Positions 36,686 to 45,228 of a stretch of 64,000 nucleotides of DNA are shown here, in pieces. This DNA is from Caulobacter zeae. GTDB taxonomy: Bacteria > Pseudomonadota > Alphaproteobacteria > Caulobacterales > Caulobacteraceae. The position numbers were made by a program, and so were the translations under genes. How positions within the stretch are numbered: the first letter of the stretch is position 1; each line of letters begins with the position of its first letter. The notes under the pieces were generated by a model, which did no database searches, was not told the origin of the DNA, and saw only the letters and a program-made list of their open reading frames with translations. The stretch is taken from positions 144,109-208,108 of the forward strand of contig NZ_PJRS01000023.1 in the NCBI RefSeq assembly GCF_002858925.1, read 5' to 3'.

Positions 36686-38511
36686 TGGCGCGCGCCCTCC
36701 GAGACGCAGATCTTGTAGTCGAGCGGCGCGATGGTCACGCGATAGCTGCCGGGGGCCGCGGCCGCCGGGGCGCAGGCCCCGACCACCGAGCGCCAGGCGC
36801 CCGAGGTCGTTTCGACCTCGACATGGGCGTCCACCGGCGCCGCGCCGGTGTTGAACAGGACCAGGGCTTCACGGCCCTGGAGGATGCGGGAGACGGCCAG
36901 CAGGCCGGGCTTGTCGCCGGCGGCGCGGATGATCTGCCGGCCCGAGCGCAGGGCCGGCTCGGCGGCGCGTACCTTGGCCATGCCGGAAATGTCGCGATAG
37001 AGCGGCGCGGTCGCATCGTAGCGATCGGCGGATCCGGCCTTGCCGCCGATCAGGCGGTTGTCGTTGTAGACGGCCACCTGGCTGGCGAACATGTCCTCGC
37101 GGGCGTCCTTGTCGTCGCCGTCGCCGGTGAAGCCCTGCTCGTCGCCGTAATAGAGGGTGGGAGCGCCGCGCAGGAACATCAGCATGGCGTGGGCCAGCGC
37201 GTTGCGCTGGACCAGCTCGGCGTCCGGCGCGAGGGGATGGCCGACCAGCAGCCGGCGGCCGAAACGGCCCATGTCGTGGTTGCCCAGGAAGGTGGGGATC
37301 TGCGGCCCGGCCGCCTCGCCGCCGCGATAGAGCGCGTCGGCGACGTAGAGCCTGGCGAAGCGATCGGTCCCGGCCTTGCCCGCCACCGTCTCGGTCACCG
37401 CCTGCTGAAATGCGAAGTCCAGCGGCGCCGGAAAGCCGTCGACCACGGTCGAGCGGGCCAAGGCCACCGGATCGGGATCGGCGACCTCGGCGAAGATGTG
37501 GAAGTTGGGGATGCCGCGCCTGGCCGCCCGTTCCTGCATGGCCGGCACGAAGGCCTGCCAGAACTGCGGATTGACGTGGCGGGCGGTGTCGACACGGAAG
37601 CCGTCGATGCCGAACTCGTCGATCCACTGGCCGTAGATCTCGATGAAGCCGGCCACCACGCGCGGGTTCTCGGTGTAGAGGTCGTCGAGCCCGGCGAAGT
37701 CGCCATAGAGCGAGCTCTCGCCGACGAAATCGCTCTCGCCGCGGTTATGGTACCAGATCGGGTCGTTCAGCCAGTCGGGCTTCTTGACCCCGGCTTCGGC
37801 GGCCGGAACGTAGGGCGTATAGGCGAAGTCGGGCCGGGTCAGTTTCGCGAAGTTCTCGGCCGAGCCGTCGGCGTCGCCGGCGAAGCCGGCGTTGATCGCC
37901 GCCCCCGAGACCCCGCCGCGCCGGCTGACCGGATAGTCGGCCTTGCCGCGGTACTCGCAGCGGCGACCCTCGCATTCCTTCAACTTGATGACGTCGGCGG
38001 TGTGGTTGATGACGATGTCGAGATAGACCTTCATCCCCCGCGCATGGGCCGCGTCGACCAGGGCCTTGAAGTCGGCCTTGGTCCCCAGGTGGGGGTCGAC
38101 GTCGGTGAAGTCGGTGATCCAGTAGCCGTGATAGGCGGCGCTTTCCTGGCCCTTGGGGCCCTGCACCGGCTTGTTGGCGAAGATCGGCGCCAGCCAGATC
38201 GCCGTGGCGCCCAGGCCCTGCACATAGTCGAGCTTGCCGGCCAGGCCCTTGAAGTCGCCGCCGTGGAAGAAGCCCTTGTCGGCGGGATCATAGCCGGTGG
38301 CCAGGCGATCGCCTTTCAGGCCGCCGCGATCATTGGACGGGTCGCCGTTGGCGAAGCGGTCGGCCAGGACGAAATAGATCACCTCGTCCTGCGGAGGCCT
38401 GGCGCGGAAGGCTTCAGAAGCCGGGGCCGACAGGGCCGGAACGGCGGTCAGGGCCATGCCGGCGCAGCCGAGCGCGGCCGCCAGCCGCCCCCACCGATTG
38501 CGGGTGTTCAT
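36682..38511 (-). CDS. Secreted alpha-amylase family protein (GH13)
   Basis: The 609-residue protein has a Sec signal (MNTRNRWGRLAAALGCAGMALTAVPALSA) and acts in the periplasm. It shows EVIYFVLADRFANGDPSNDRGG and the GH13 regions DIVINHTAD, GIDGFRVDTARH, FAEVADPD and FLGNHDMGRF. The subfamily includes cyclodextrinase/neopullulanase-like alpha-amylases. ATG 38511 is preferred since GGAGGGG lies just before it; an ATG five codons earlier sits on that ribosome site. It is the first gene of an operon with the alpha-glucosidase and is divergent from malA. Confidence 0.93.
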   Translation of the reverse strand: MNTRNRWGRLAAALGCAGMALTAVPALSAPASEAFRARPPQDEVIYFVLADRFANGDPSNDRGGLKGDRLATGYDPADKGFFHGGDFKGLAGKLDYVQGLGATAIWLAPIFANKPVQGPKGQESAAYHGYWITDFTDVDPHLGTKADFKALVDAAHARGMKVYLDIVINHTADVIKLKECEGRRCEYRGKADYPVSRRGGVSGAAINAGFAGDADGSAENFAKLTRPDFAYTPYVPAAEAGVKKPDWLNDPIWYHNRGESDFVGESSLYGDFAGLDDLYTENPRVVAGFIEIYGQWIDEFGIDGFRVDTARHVNPQFWQAFVPAMQERAARRGIPNFHIFAEVADPDPVALARSTVVDGFPAPLDFAFQQAVTETVAGKAGTDRFARLYVADALYRGGEAAGPQIPTFLGNHDMGRFGRRLLVGHPLAPDAELVQRNALAHAMLMFLRGAPTLYYGDEQGFTGDGDDKDAREDMFASQVAVYNDNRLIGGKAGSADRYDATAPLYRDISGMAKVRAAEPALRSGRQIIRAAGDKPGLLAVSRILQGREALVLFNTGAAPVDAHVEVETTSGAWRSVVGACAPAAAAPGSYRVTIAPLDYKICVSEGARQ

Positions 38512-38815
38512 CCCCTGCCCCTCCATCCCTAGCGTCGCGATCCTGAACGATGCGTCGCCCAGGTCAATTTTGCATAGATTTGCAAAGCCGTTTGCAGACT
38601 GTCAATCCATTCGCCTCGCGATCAGCCCATCAAGCCCTACCGCACTGTGGCCAAATAGCCGCAAAAATCCTTTGAAATGCGGACTTCACCAGGCCTGACG
38701 TCACGTAACATGACAATCCGTCCATTTTTCAGTTGCAAAAGTCGCAATGCGTTTGCAGTAATTTGCGCAACACGGCGCGGGAGAACCGCGCGGACCAACT
38801 TGCGGGAGGGAACAC
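38512..38815. promoter_or_regulatory. Divergent control region of the amylase operon and malA with candidate operators
   Basis: The 304-bp gap contains TTTGCATAGATTTGCAAAG and GCCGTTTGCA near the amylase (38569-38596). A cluster near malA (38733-38770) includes TTGCAAAAGTCGCAATGCG, GTTTGCAG and AATTTGCGCAA. The TTTGCA/GCAATGCG elements match the site upstream of the importer. Dual control of both directions by the local LacI protein is likely. Confidence 0.6.
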
Positions 38816-41584
38816 ATGGACATCCGATTCAAGCTGCGCCGCGCGGCGCTGATGAGCGGGGCCGCCACCGGCCTGGCGCTGCTGCTCGCCGCCGGAACGG
38901 CCCAGGCGCAGACCCCGGCCGCCGGCCAGACCACCGAAGACAACGCCGTCGAGGAAATCACCGTCACCGGCATCCGGGCCTCGATCGAGAATTCGATCGC
39001 CCTGAAGAAGGCCTCCAGCTCGATCGTCGAGACGGTCTCGGCCGAAGACATCGGCAAGCTGCCCGACACCTCGATCGCCGAATCCCTGGCCCGCCTGCCG
39101 GGCCTGACCGCCCAGCGCCTGGACGGCCGCGCCCAGTCGATCTCGGTCCGGGGGCTGGGTCCCGACTTCAACACCGTGCTGCTGAACGGCCGCGAGCAGG
39201 TCTCGACCAGCGACAACCGCGGCGTCGAGTTCGACCAGTATCCGTCGGAAATCCTCAGCGGCGTGGTGGTCTACAAGACCCCGGACGCCGGCGTCGTCGG
39301 CCAGGGCCTGGCCGCCACCGTCGACCTGCGCACCATCCGCCCGCTCGACTACGGCAAGACCGTGATCTCGGCCAACGCCCGCTACGAGATGAACGGCGAG
39401 AAGAAGCTGAACCCCGACGCCAAGGACAAGGGCGGCCGCTTCAGCGCCACCTTCGTCGACCAGTTCGCCGACGACACCGTCGGCGTCGCCCTGTCGGTCT
39501 CGCACATCTCCTCGCCCACCCAGAGCCGCCGCTTCAACGCCTGGGGCTATCCGACCACGGGCACGGCCAACGACCTGGTGATCGGCGGCGCCAAGCCCTA
39601 CAACCAGTCCAACAACCTCAAGCGCACCGGCGTGATCGGCGTGTTCGAGTACAAGCCGAACGACAAGTTCCACACCTCGCTCGACGCCTACTATTCCGAC
39701 TTCAAGGAAAAGCAGATCCTGCGCGGCATCGAGCTGCCGCTCTACTGGAGCTCGGCCTCGCTGCAACCCGGCTACACCGTCACCGACGGCTTCGTGACCG
39801 CCGGGACCTACACCGGGGTCAAGGGCGTGATGCGCAACGACCTCAACACCCGCAACGCCAAGCTGGCCTCGCTGGGCTGGAACACCGCCTACACGTTCGA
39901 CAACGGCTGGACCGCCGTGGCCGACCTTTCCTGGTCGCACGCCGAGCGCAAGGACGTGATCTTCGAGTCCTATTCGGGCACCGGCCCCAGCGGCAGCGGC
40001 GCGACCGACACCTTGAGCTTCCGCACCACGCCGGGCGCGGGCACGATGTTCAGCTCGACGCTGGACTACACCAACGCCGCCCAGATCGTGCTGACCGACC
40101 CGCAAGGCTGGGGCGCGGGCGCGGCCGGCGGGGCCCTGACCCAGGCCGGCTTCTACAACACCCCGGAAATCGAGGACGAGCTGAAGGCGGTCAAGCTGGC
40201 CGCCAAGCGCGACCTGTCCTGGGGCCCGATCAACAGCGTCGAGTTCGCCTACAACGGCAGCCTGCGCGAGAAGTCCAAGGAAGTGCACGAAAGCTTCCTG
40301 ACCTTCGGCGGCCGCATCGCCGACGGCGCCCCGACCAGCCGCGCCATCCCGGCCGCGGCGATCCTGGGTACGGTCAGCCTCGACATGATCGGCATCAAGG
40401 GCATGCTGGCCTATGATCCGATGTACCTGCTGAAGAACGGCGTCTACACGCTGATCGCCGACCAGAACCCCGCCGTGCAGACCCGCAACTGGTCGGTGCG
40501 CGAAGAGGTCCACCTGGCCTACGCCAAGTTCGGCATCGACAGCACCGTCGGCTCCATCCCGGTGACCGGCAACGCCGGCGTCCAGGTGGTCTACACCGAC
40601 CAGTTCTCGACCGGCGTGGCCGTCGATCCCAACAACGTCGCCAACCCGATGTCGACCGACGACGGCGACAAGTTCACCTACGTTCTGCCCAGCCTGAACC
40701 TGACCTTCGACCTCAGCAACGAGACCCTGCTGCGCGTCGGCCTGGCCCGCACCCTGGCCCGCGCCCGGATGGACGAACTGCGCGCCAGCCAGTCGTTCAA
40801 CCAGAACCCGGCCTACCTGACCTCGACCAACCCCAGCCAGTCGTACTTCAGCGCCAACGGCGGCAACCCGCGCCTGCGTCCGTACATCGCCGACGGCGTG
40901 GACCTGTCGCTGGAGAAGTATTTCGGCCGCTCGGCCTATGTCTCGGTGGCCGCCTATTACAAGAAGCTGTCGAACTACGTGAACTCGAACTCCTCGAGCT
41001 ACAAGGACTTCGCGGCCTTCACCTACCTGCTCACCCCGGCCCAGCAGGCCGCGCTGGGCACGACCGTCGGCCTGGTCACCGGTCCCGACAACGGCAAGGG
41101 CGGCTTCATCCGCGGCGTCGAGTTCTCGACCTCGCTGCAGGGCGACCTGCTGTGGGAGCCCCTGCGCCACTTCGGCCTGCAGTTCAGCGCCTCGCTGACC
41201 GACAGCGAAGTGAAGCTGGAAGACAACATGGACCCGATCGACATGCCCGGGCTGTCGAAGAAGGTCGTCAACACCACGTTCTACTACGAGAACAACGGCT
41301 TCAACGCCCGGATCAGCAACCGCTATCGCGGCAAGTTCCTAGGCGAGGTGGCCGGCCTGTCGGCCGCCCGCATCTACCGCACGGTGGACGCTGAATCGGT
41401 GCTCGACGCGCAGATCGGCTACGAGTTCCGCGAAGGCCGCTTCGAGGGCCTGTCGCTGATGCTGCAAGCCAACAACATCACCGACGAGCCGTTCAGGACC
41501 TACGAGAACGGCGATAAGCGCCGGACCATCGACTACCAGAAGTACGGCACCACCTACATGTTCGGCGTCGCCTACAAGTTCTAG
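38816..41584 (+). CDS. malA: TonB-dependent outer-membrane receptor, MalA-like maltodextrin porin
   Basis: The 922-residue receptor has a signal peptide ending near AAGTAQAQ and a TonB box (VEEITVTGIRASIENSIA). The plug starts SIVETVSAEDIGKLPDTSIAESLARLPG, and a 22-strand barrel ends in YMFGVAYKF. The plug sequence is that of the large carbohydrate-type receptors of Caulobacter and Xanthomonas. In Caulobacter crescentus malA, in an equivalent gene cluster, takes up maltodextrins by ExbBD-dependent transport. GGGAGG precedes the start. A terminator follows. Confidence 0.88.
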   Translation: MDIRFKLRRAALMSGAATGLALLLAAGTAQAQTPAAGQTTEDNAVEEITVTGIRASIENSIALKKASSSIVETVSAEDIGKLPDTSIAESLARLPGLTAQRLDGRAQSISVRGLGPDFNTVLLNGREQVSTSDNRGVEFDQYPSEILSGVVVYKTPDAGVVGQGLAATVDLRTIRPLDYGKTVISANARYEMNGEKKLNPDAKDKGGRFSATFVDQFADDTVGVALSVSHISSPTQSRRFNAWGYPTTGTANDLVIGGAKPYNQSNNLKRTGVIGVFEYKPNDKFHTSLDAYYSDFKEKQILRGIELPLYWSSASLQPGYTVTDGFVTAGTYTGVKGVMRNDLNTRNAKLASLGWNTAYTFDNGWTAVADLSWSHAERKDVIFESYSGTGPSGSGATDTLSFRTTPGAGTMFSSTLDYTNAAQIVLTDPQGWGAGAAGGALTQAGFYNTPEIEDELKAVKLAAKRDLSWGPINSVEFAYNGSLREKSKEVHESFLTFGGRIADGAPTSRAIPAAAILGTVSLDMIGIKGMLAYDPMYLLKNGVYTLIADQNPAVQTRNWSVREEVHLAYAKFGIDSTVGSIPVTGNAGVQVVYTDQFSTGVAVDPNNVANPMSTDDGDKFTYVLPSLNLTFDLSNETLLRVGLARTLARARMDELRASQSFNQNPAYLTSTNPSQSYFSANGGNPRLRPYIADGVDLSLEKYFGRSAYVSVAAYYKKLSNYVNSNSSSYKDFAAFTYLLTPAQQAALGTTVGLVTGPDNGKGGFIRGVEFSTSLQGDLLWEPLRHFGLQFSASLTDSEVKLEDNMDPIDMPGLSKKVVNTTFYYENNGFNARISNRYRGKFLGEVAGLSAARIYRTVDAESVLDAQIGYEFREGRFEGLSLMLQANNITDEPFRTYENGDKRRTIDYQKYGTTYMFGVAYKF

Positions 41585-41597
41585 GCCCGCTCTGAAG

Positions 41598-41630
41598 AGC
41601 CCCGCCGGTCCGCCGGCGGGGCTTTTTGCT
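41598..41630 (+). terminator. Rho-independent terminator after malA
   Basis: An 11-bp perfect stem AGCCCCGCCGG/CCGGCGGGGCT with a TCCG loop is followed by TTTTGCTTTT. It sits 14 bases past the malA stop and before the halogenase gene, so it may attenuate rather than fully block read-through. Confidence 0.88.
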
Positions 41631-41659
41631 TTTCACAGGGAGAGAAGGACTCAAAGGCC

Positions 41660-43180
41660 ATGGCGGACAACCGCATCGGCAGGATCGTCATCGTCGGCGG
41701 CGGCACGGCCGGGTGGATGAGCGCGGCGATGCTGGCCCGCGCCCTGGGCCCGGCCGCGAAGATCAGCCTGGTGGAGTCCGAGGCGATCGGCACGGTCGGG
41801 GTCGGCGAGGCCTCGATCCCTCAGCTGCGCAACTTCAACGCCTTCCTGGGCCTGGACGAGGACGCCTTCCTTCGCGCCACCGAAGGCACGATCAAGCTGG
41901 GCATCGAGTTCGTCGACTGGCTGCATCCGGGCCATCGCTACATGCACGCCTTCGGACCCGTCGGCCGGCCGCTGGGGACCACGCCCTTCCATCACTACTG
42001 GCTGGACGCCCGCCGGCGCGGAACCGCCGGCGACGACTTCTGGGCCTGGTCGGCCAACGCCCTGGCCGCCCGCGCCGGACGCTTTGGCCGCACGCCGGGC
42101 GAGGCCGGCGCCGAACCCCTGACCTGGGCCTTCCACTTCGACGCCGCCCTCTATGCCCGCCACCTGCGCACCTATGCCCAGGCCCGGGGCGTCCAGCGGA
42201 TCGAGGGCCGCATCATCGGCGTCGACCAGGACGGCGAGAGCGGCTTCCTGCGCGCCGTGGCCTTGGAGGGCGAGCGCCGGGTCGAGGGCGACCTCTTCAT
42301 CGACTGCTCGGGCTTCCGCGGCCTGCTGATCGAGGAGACGCTGAAATCGGGCTACGAGGACTGGCGCAAGTGGCTGCCGATGGACAGCGCCTGGGCCGCG
42401 CCCAGCCGCGACGACGCCCCGCCGGTTCCCTACACCCGCGCCTGGGCCCGCGACGCCGGCTGGCAGTGGCGGATCCCGTTGCAGCACCGCACCGGCAACG
42501 GCCACGTCTTCTCCAGCGCCTGGACCGACAAGGACGCTGCCGCCCGCACCCTGATGGCCAACCTCGAAGGCGAGGCGCTCGCCGAGCCGCGCCTGCTGAC
42601 CTTCGTCACCGGCCGCCGCAGGAAGAGCTGGAACCGCAACGTCGTGGCCCTGGGCCTGGCTTCGGGCTTCATGGAGCCGCTGGAATCGACCAGCATCCAT
42701 CTGGTCCAGTCGGGCCTGGCGCGCCTGCTGGCGCTGTTTCCCGACCAGGGCTTCGACCCGCTGCTGGCCGACGAATTCAACCGCCAGACCGAGCAGGAAT
42801 ACGCCTGCATCCGCGACTTCCTGGTCCTGCACTACAAGGCCACGCAGCGCGAGGACACGCCGTTCTGGGCCAGCCGCAAGGCCATGGAGATCCCCCACAG
42901 CCTGGCCGAACGCATGGCGCTGTTCGCCGGCAGCGGCCGGGTGTTCAGCCGCGACGAGGACCTGTTCAAGGAAAGCAGCTGGGTGCAGGTGCTGCTGGGC
43001 CAGGGCGTGACGCCGGCCGCGGCCCATCCGATGACCGCCGTGGCCGCCGACGCTCAGGTCGACGGCTGGCTGGACGACCTGGCCCGCATCGCCGGCCGCA
43101 CCGCCGCCTCGCTGCCGACCCACGCCGCCTTCCTGGCCGCCGCCGGCGGCCCGCGCCCGGCCCAGCGCCTGGCAGGCTGA
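41660..43180 (+). CDS. Flavin-dependent tryptophan-halogenase-family protein
   Basis: The 506-residue protein has an FADH2-binding IVIVGGGTAGWMSAAMLA and VGVGEASIPQL. The catalytic Lys79 (GTIKLGIEFVDW) is present, as are the halogenase signature WQWRIP at residues 268-273 and the catalytic Glu342 in EPLESTSIHL. All residues needed to make and deliver hypohalous acid in PrnA-like enzymes are therefore present. Homologues are often encoded beside TonB receptors and glycan genes in Caulobacterales and Xanthomonadales, with physiological substrates unknown. It starts 75 bases after malA, beyond the terminator. A flavin reductase partner is not nearby. Confidence 0.9.
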   Translation: MADNRIGRIVIVGGGTAGWMSAAMLARALGPAAKISLVESEAIGTVGVGEASIPQLRNFNAFLGLDEDAFLRATEGTIKLGIEFVDWLHPGHRYMHAFGPVGRPLGTTPFHHYWLDARRRGTAGDDFWAWSANALAARAGRFGRTPGEAGAEPLTWAFHFDAALYARHLRTYAQARGVQRIEGRIIGVDQDGESGFLRAVALEGERRVEGDLFIDCSGFRGLLIEETLKSGYEDWRKWLPMDSAWAAPSRDDAPPVPYTRAWARDAGWQWRIPLQHRTGNGHVFSSAWTDKDAAARTLMANLEGEALAEPRLLTFVTGRRRKSWNRNVVALGLASGFMEPLESTSIHLVQSGLARLLALFPDQGFDPLLADEFNRQTEQEYACIRDFLVLHYKATQREDTPFWASRKAMEIPHSLAERMALFAGSGRVFSRDEDLFKESSWVQVLLGQGVTPAAAHPMTAVAADAQVDGWLDDLARIAGRTAASLPTHAAFLAAAGGPRPAQRLAG

Positions 43181-43198
43181 TCCCCTTCCCCTGACTGA

Positions 43199-43236
43199 CC
43201 CTCGCCGGAACCTGCGCCGGCGGGGGTCGACTTTTC
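43199..43236 (+). terminator. Probable terminator after the halogenase gene
   Basis: A 10-bp stem, CCCTCGCCGG pairing with CCGGCGGGGG around an 8-base loop, is followed by TCGACTTTTC. It separates the halogenase from the convergent cpaH. Confidence 0.6.
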
Positions 43237-43244
43237 GGGGAAGA

Positions 43245-44231
43245 TCAGCCGACCGGCTTCTTGGCCATCAGGTCGGTGACCTTGAGGATCGCCGGACCCA
43301 GGATGACGATGAACAGCACCGGTAGGAAGAACACGATCATCGGCACGGTCAGCTTGGGCGGCAGGCTGGCGGCCTTCTTCTCGGCGGCCGACAGGCGCAG
43401 TTCGCGGTTTTCCTTGGCCATCACCCGCAGGGCCGCGCCCAGCGGCGTGCCGTAGCGCTCGGCCTGGATCATGGCCGTGGCCACCGACTTGATGCCGGGA
43501 TGGTTGGTCCGCCGCGCCAGGCCCTCGTAGGCCAGGCGCCGGTCGGGCAGGTAGGACAGCTCGGCGGTCAGCAGGGACAGTTCCTCGGCCAGCTCCATCG
43601 AGCTGCCGCCGACCTCGTTGCTGACCTTCTGGATCGCCGCCTCGATCGACATGCCGCTCTCGACGCAGATCAGCAGCAGGTCGAGGGCGTCGGGGAAGGC
43701 CGCGACGATCGACTCGCGGCGCTTCTGGGCGGCGTTCTGGATGTAGAGGTTGGGCGCGTAGTAGCCGACGGTCAGGGCGCCGATGCAGATCGCCAGCTTC
43801 TGGGTCATCTGCAGGGCGAAGCCGTTCATGCCGAACAGGTAGGTCGCCGCCAGCAGGGCGAAGGCGAACGGCATCACGAAGCGGAAGAAGTAGAAGGTCG
43901 ACACCGGCTTGGGACCGCGGAAACCGGCCTGGGCCAGCTTGTCGACGACCTTGGGGTCCTCCAGCAGCTTCGACAATTGCAGCCGGTCGACGATGGTCTT
44001 GTAGACGCCCTCGTCGGTGTGGCGCAGGCTCGAGCTGGAGGCGCCCTTCTGGGCCAGGGCCGCGCGCGAACGGCGACGCAGCTCCTCGCGGCGGTTGGCC
44101 ACCGACTTCAGCCGGCTTTCCAGCCCGCTGTTGCTCATCACCGGCGCGGCCAGGGTGATGATGGTGGCGAACACCACCAGCGCCACGAAGGCGGTCAGGA
44201 GGTTCGAGGGATCCGTCAGCATCTGGACCAT
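43245..44231 (-). CDS. cpaH: Tad pilus platform protein CpaH (TadC)
   Basis: The 328-residue inner-membrane protein has the T2SSF domain at about residues 170-300 (FPDALDLLLICVESGMSIEAAIQKVS, then YGTPLGAALRVMAKENRELR). It has an N-terminal helix, two central helices and a C-terminal helix. With CpaG it forms the platform on which CpaF drives pilus assembly and retraction. It is last in the cpaA-H run, 10 bases after cpaG. Confidence 0.93.
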   Translation of the reverse strand: MVQMLTDPSNLLTAFVALVVFATIITLAAPVMSNSGLESRLKSVANRREELRRRSRAALAQKGASSSSLRHTDEGVYKTIVDRLQLSKLLEDPKVVDKLAQAGFRGPKPVSTFYFFRFVMPFAFALLAATYLFGMNGFALQMTQKLAICIGALTVGYYAPNLYIQNAAQKRRESIVAAFPDALDLLLICVESGMSIEAAIQKVSNEVGGSSMELAEELSLLTAELSYLPDRRLAYEGLARRTNHPGIKSVATAMIQAERYGTPLGAALRVMAKENRELRLSAAEKKAASLPPKLTVPMIVFFLPVLFIVILGPAILKVTDLMAKKPVG

Positions 44232-44241
44232 GCGCGTCTCC

Positions 44242-45219
44242 CTAGAACTTGAAGTTGATCATGCGGCGCATGATGAAGATGCCCATGCTCATCCACACCG
44301 CCGCGACCAGCAGCATCAGGCGGCCGCGCAGGTCGGTGAACAGGGTGCTCATGTAGTCCGGGGCAATGATGGTGATCAGGATCATCACGCCTGGCGGCAA
44401 GCAGCCGATGATGAAGGCCGAGGCCACGGCTTCGGCCGACAGGGCCTTGATCTTCTCGGACATCAGCTTGCGCGAGCGCAGCACCGCCGACAGGTTGCCC
44501 AGCGCCTCGGCCAGGTTGCCGCCGGTCTTCTGCTGGATGTTGAGCACGATGGCGAAGAACCGCACCTCGGCGGTCGGCATCCGCTCGTAAAGCCGCTCCA
44601 GCGCCGCGTCGATCGGCATGCCCATGGCGATGTTCTCGGTCAGGGTGCGGAACTCGCCGGCCAGGGGCTCGGGGCTCTCCTTGCCGATGATCTTCAGGCA
44701 GTCATGCACCGGCAGGCCCGACTTGATGCCGCGGACGATGATGTCGATGGCGTCGGCGAAGGCGTCGATGAACTTCTTGGTGCGCTGCTTGCCGAGGAAC
44801 CCGATCACCCAGCGCGGCAGGCCCAGCGCCGCGGCGAAACCGCCGGCCAGGGCCACCACCGGCATCTGCCGGACGGCCAGCAGGAGCACGGCGACCAGCA
44901 CCCCGAGCACCGCGCTGATGATCCAGAACAGCTTGACGTTCTCACCCAGGCCCGCGGCCCGCAAGCGCGCGGCGATCGTCAGGGTGGCCTTCTTCTGCTT
45001 GCGGTCCTGTTCCTTGAGCGTCTTGAGGATCTGCTTGCGGCGGGCGTCGGGGGTGTTGGCCGCGACCTTGGCCCGCGCGGCGACCTGGCGCTCGCCGCCG
45101 CCGACGATCACCTGGGCGCGCTTGGCCGCCTTGGCGCCGGCGCTTTCGCCGCCGCCGGTCAGCACGAAGCCGAGGCCCGCGATGGTGATGAAGCCCAGGA
45201 CCGCGATCAGGATGAACAT
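44242..45219 (-). CDS. cpaG: Tad pilus platform protein CpaG (TadB)
   Basis: The 325-residue protein has an N-terminal helix (MFILIAVLGFITIAGLGFVL), a basic cytoplasmic segment, two central helices and the T2SSF domain (FADAIDIIVRGIKSGLPVHDCLKIIGKE, then QQKTGGNLAEALGNLS). It pairs with CpaH. It follows cpaF by 9 bases in the operon. Confidence 0.93.
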   Translation of the reverse strand: MFILIAVLGFITIAGLGFVLTGGGESAGAKAAKRAQVIVGGGERQVAARAKVAANTPDARRKQILKTLKEQDRKQKKATLTIAARLRAAGLGENVKLFWIISAVLGVLVAVLLLAVRQMPVVALAGGFAAALGLPRWVIGFLGKQRTKKFIDAFADAIDIIVRGIKSGLPVHDCLKIIGKESPEPLAGEFRTLTENIAMGMPIDAALERLYERMPTAEVRFFAIVLNIQQKTGGNLAEALGNLSAVLRSRKLMSEKIKALSAEAVASAFIIGCLPPGVMILITIIAPDYMSTLFTDLRGRLMLLVAAVWMSMGIFIMRRMINFKF

Positions 45220-45228
45220 GACCCCGCC

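Noticed and set aside
38729..41170. 813-codon open frame on the minus strand
   Set aside because: It lies opposite the TonB receptor. Its composition is low-complexity (His, Gly, Val, Gln-rich) and it lacks any recognisable motif.
28140..43180. The whole alpha-glucan locus as a recently acquired island
   Set aside because: Codon use and GC content look like the neighbours, there is no integrase, and a tRNA does not flank it. The core matches a known Caulobacter locus. Only the inner Rrf2/GH97/lacI block between family A repeats remains a weak candidate.
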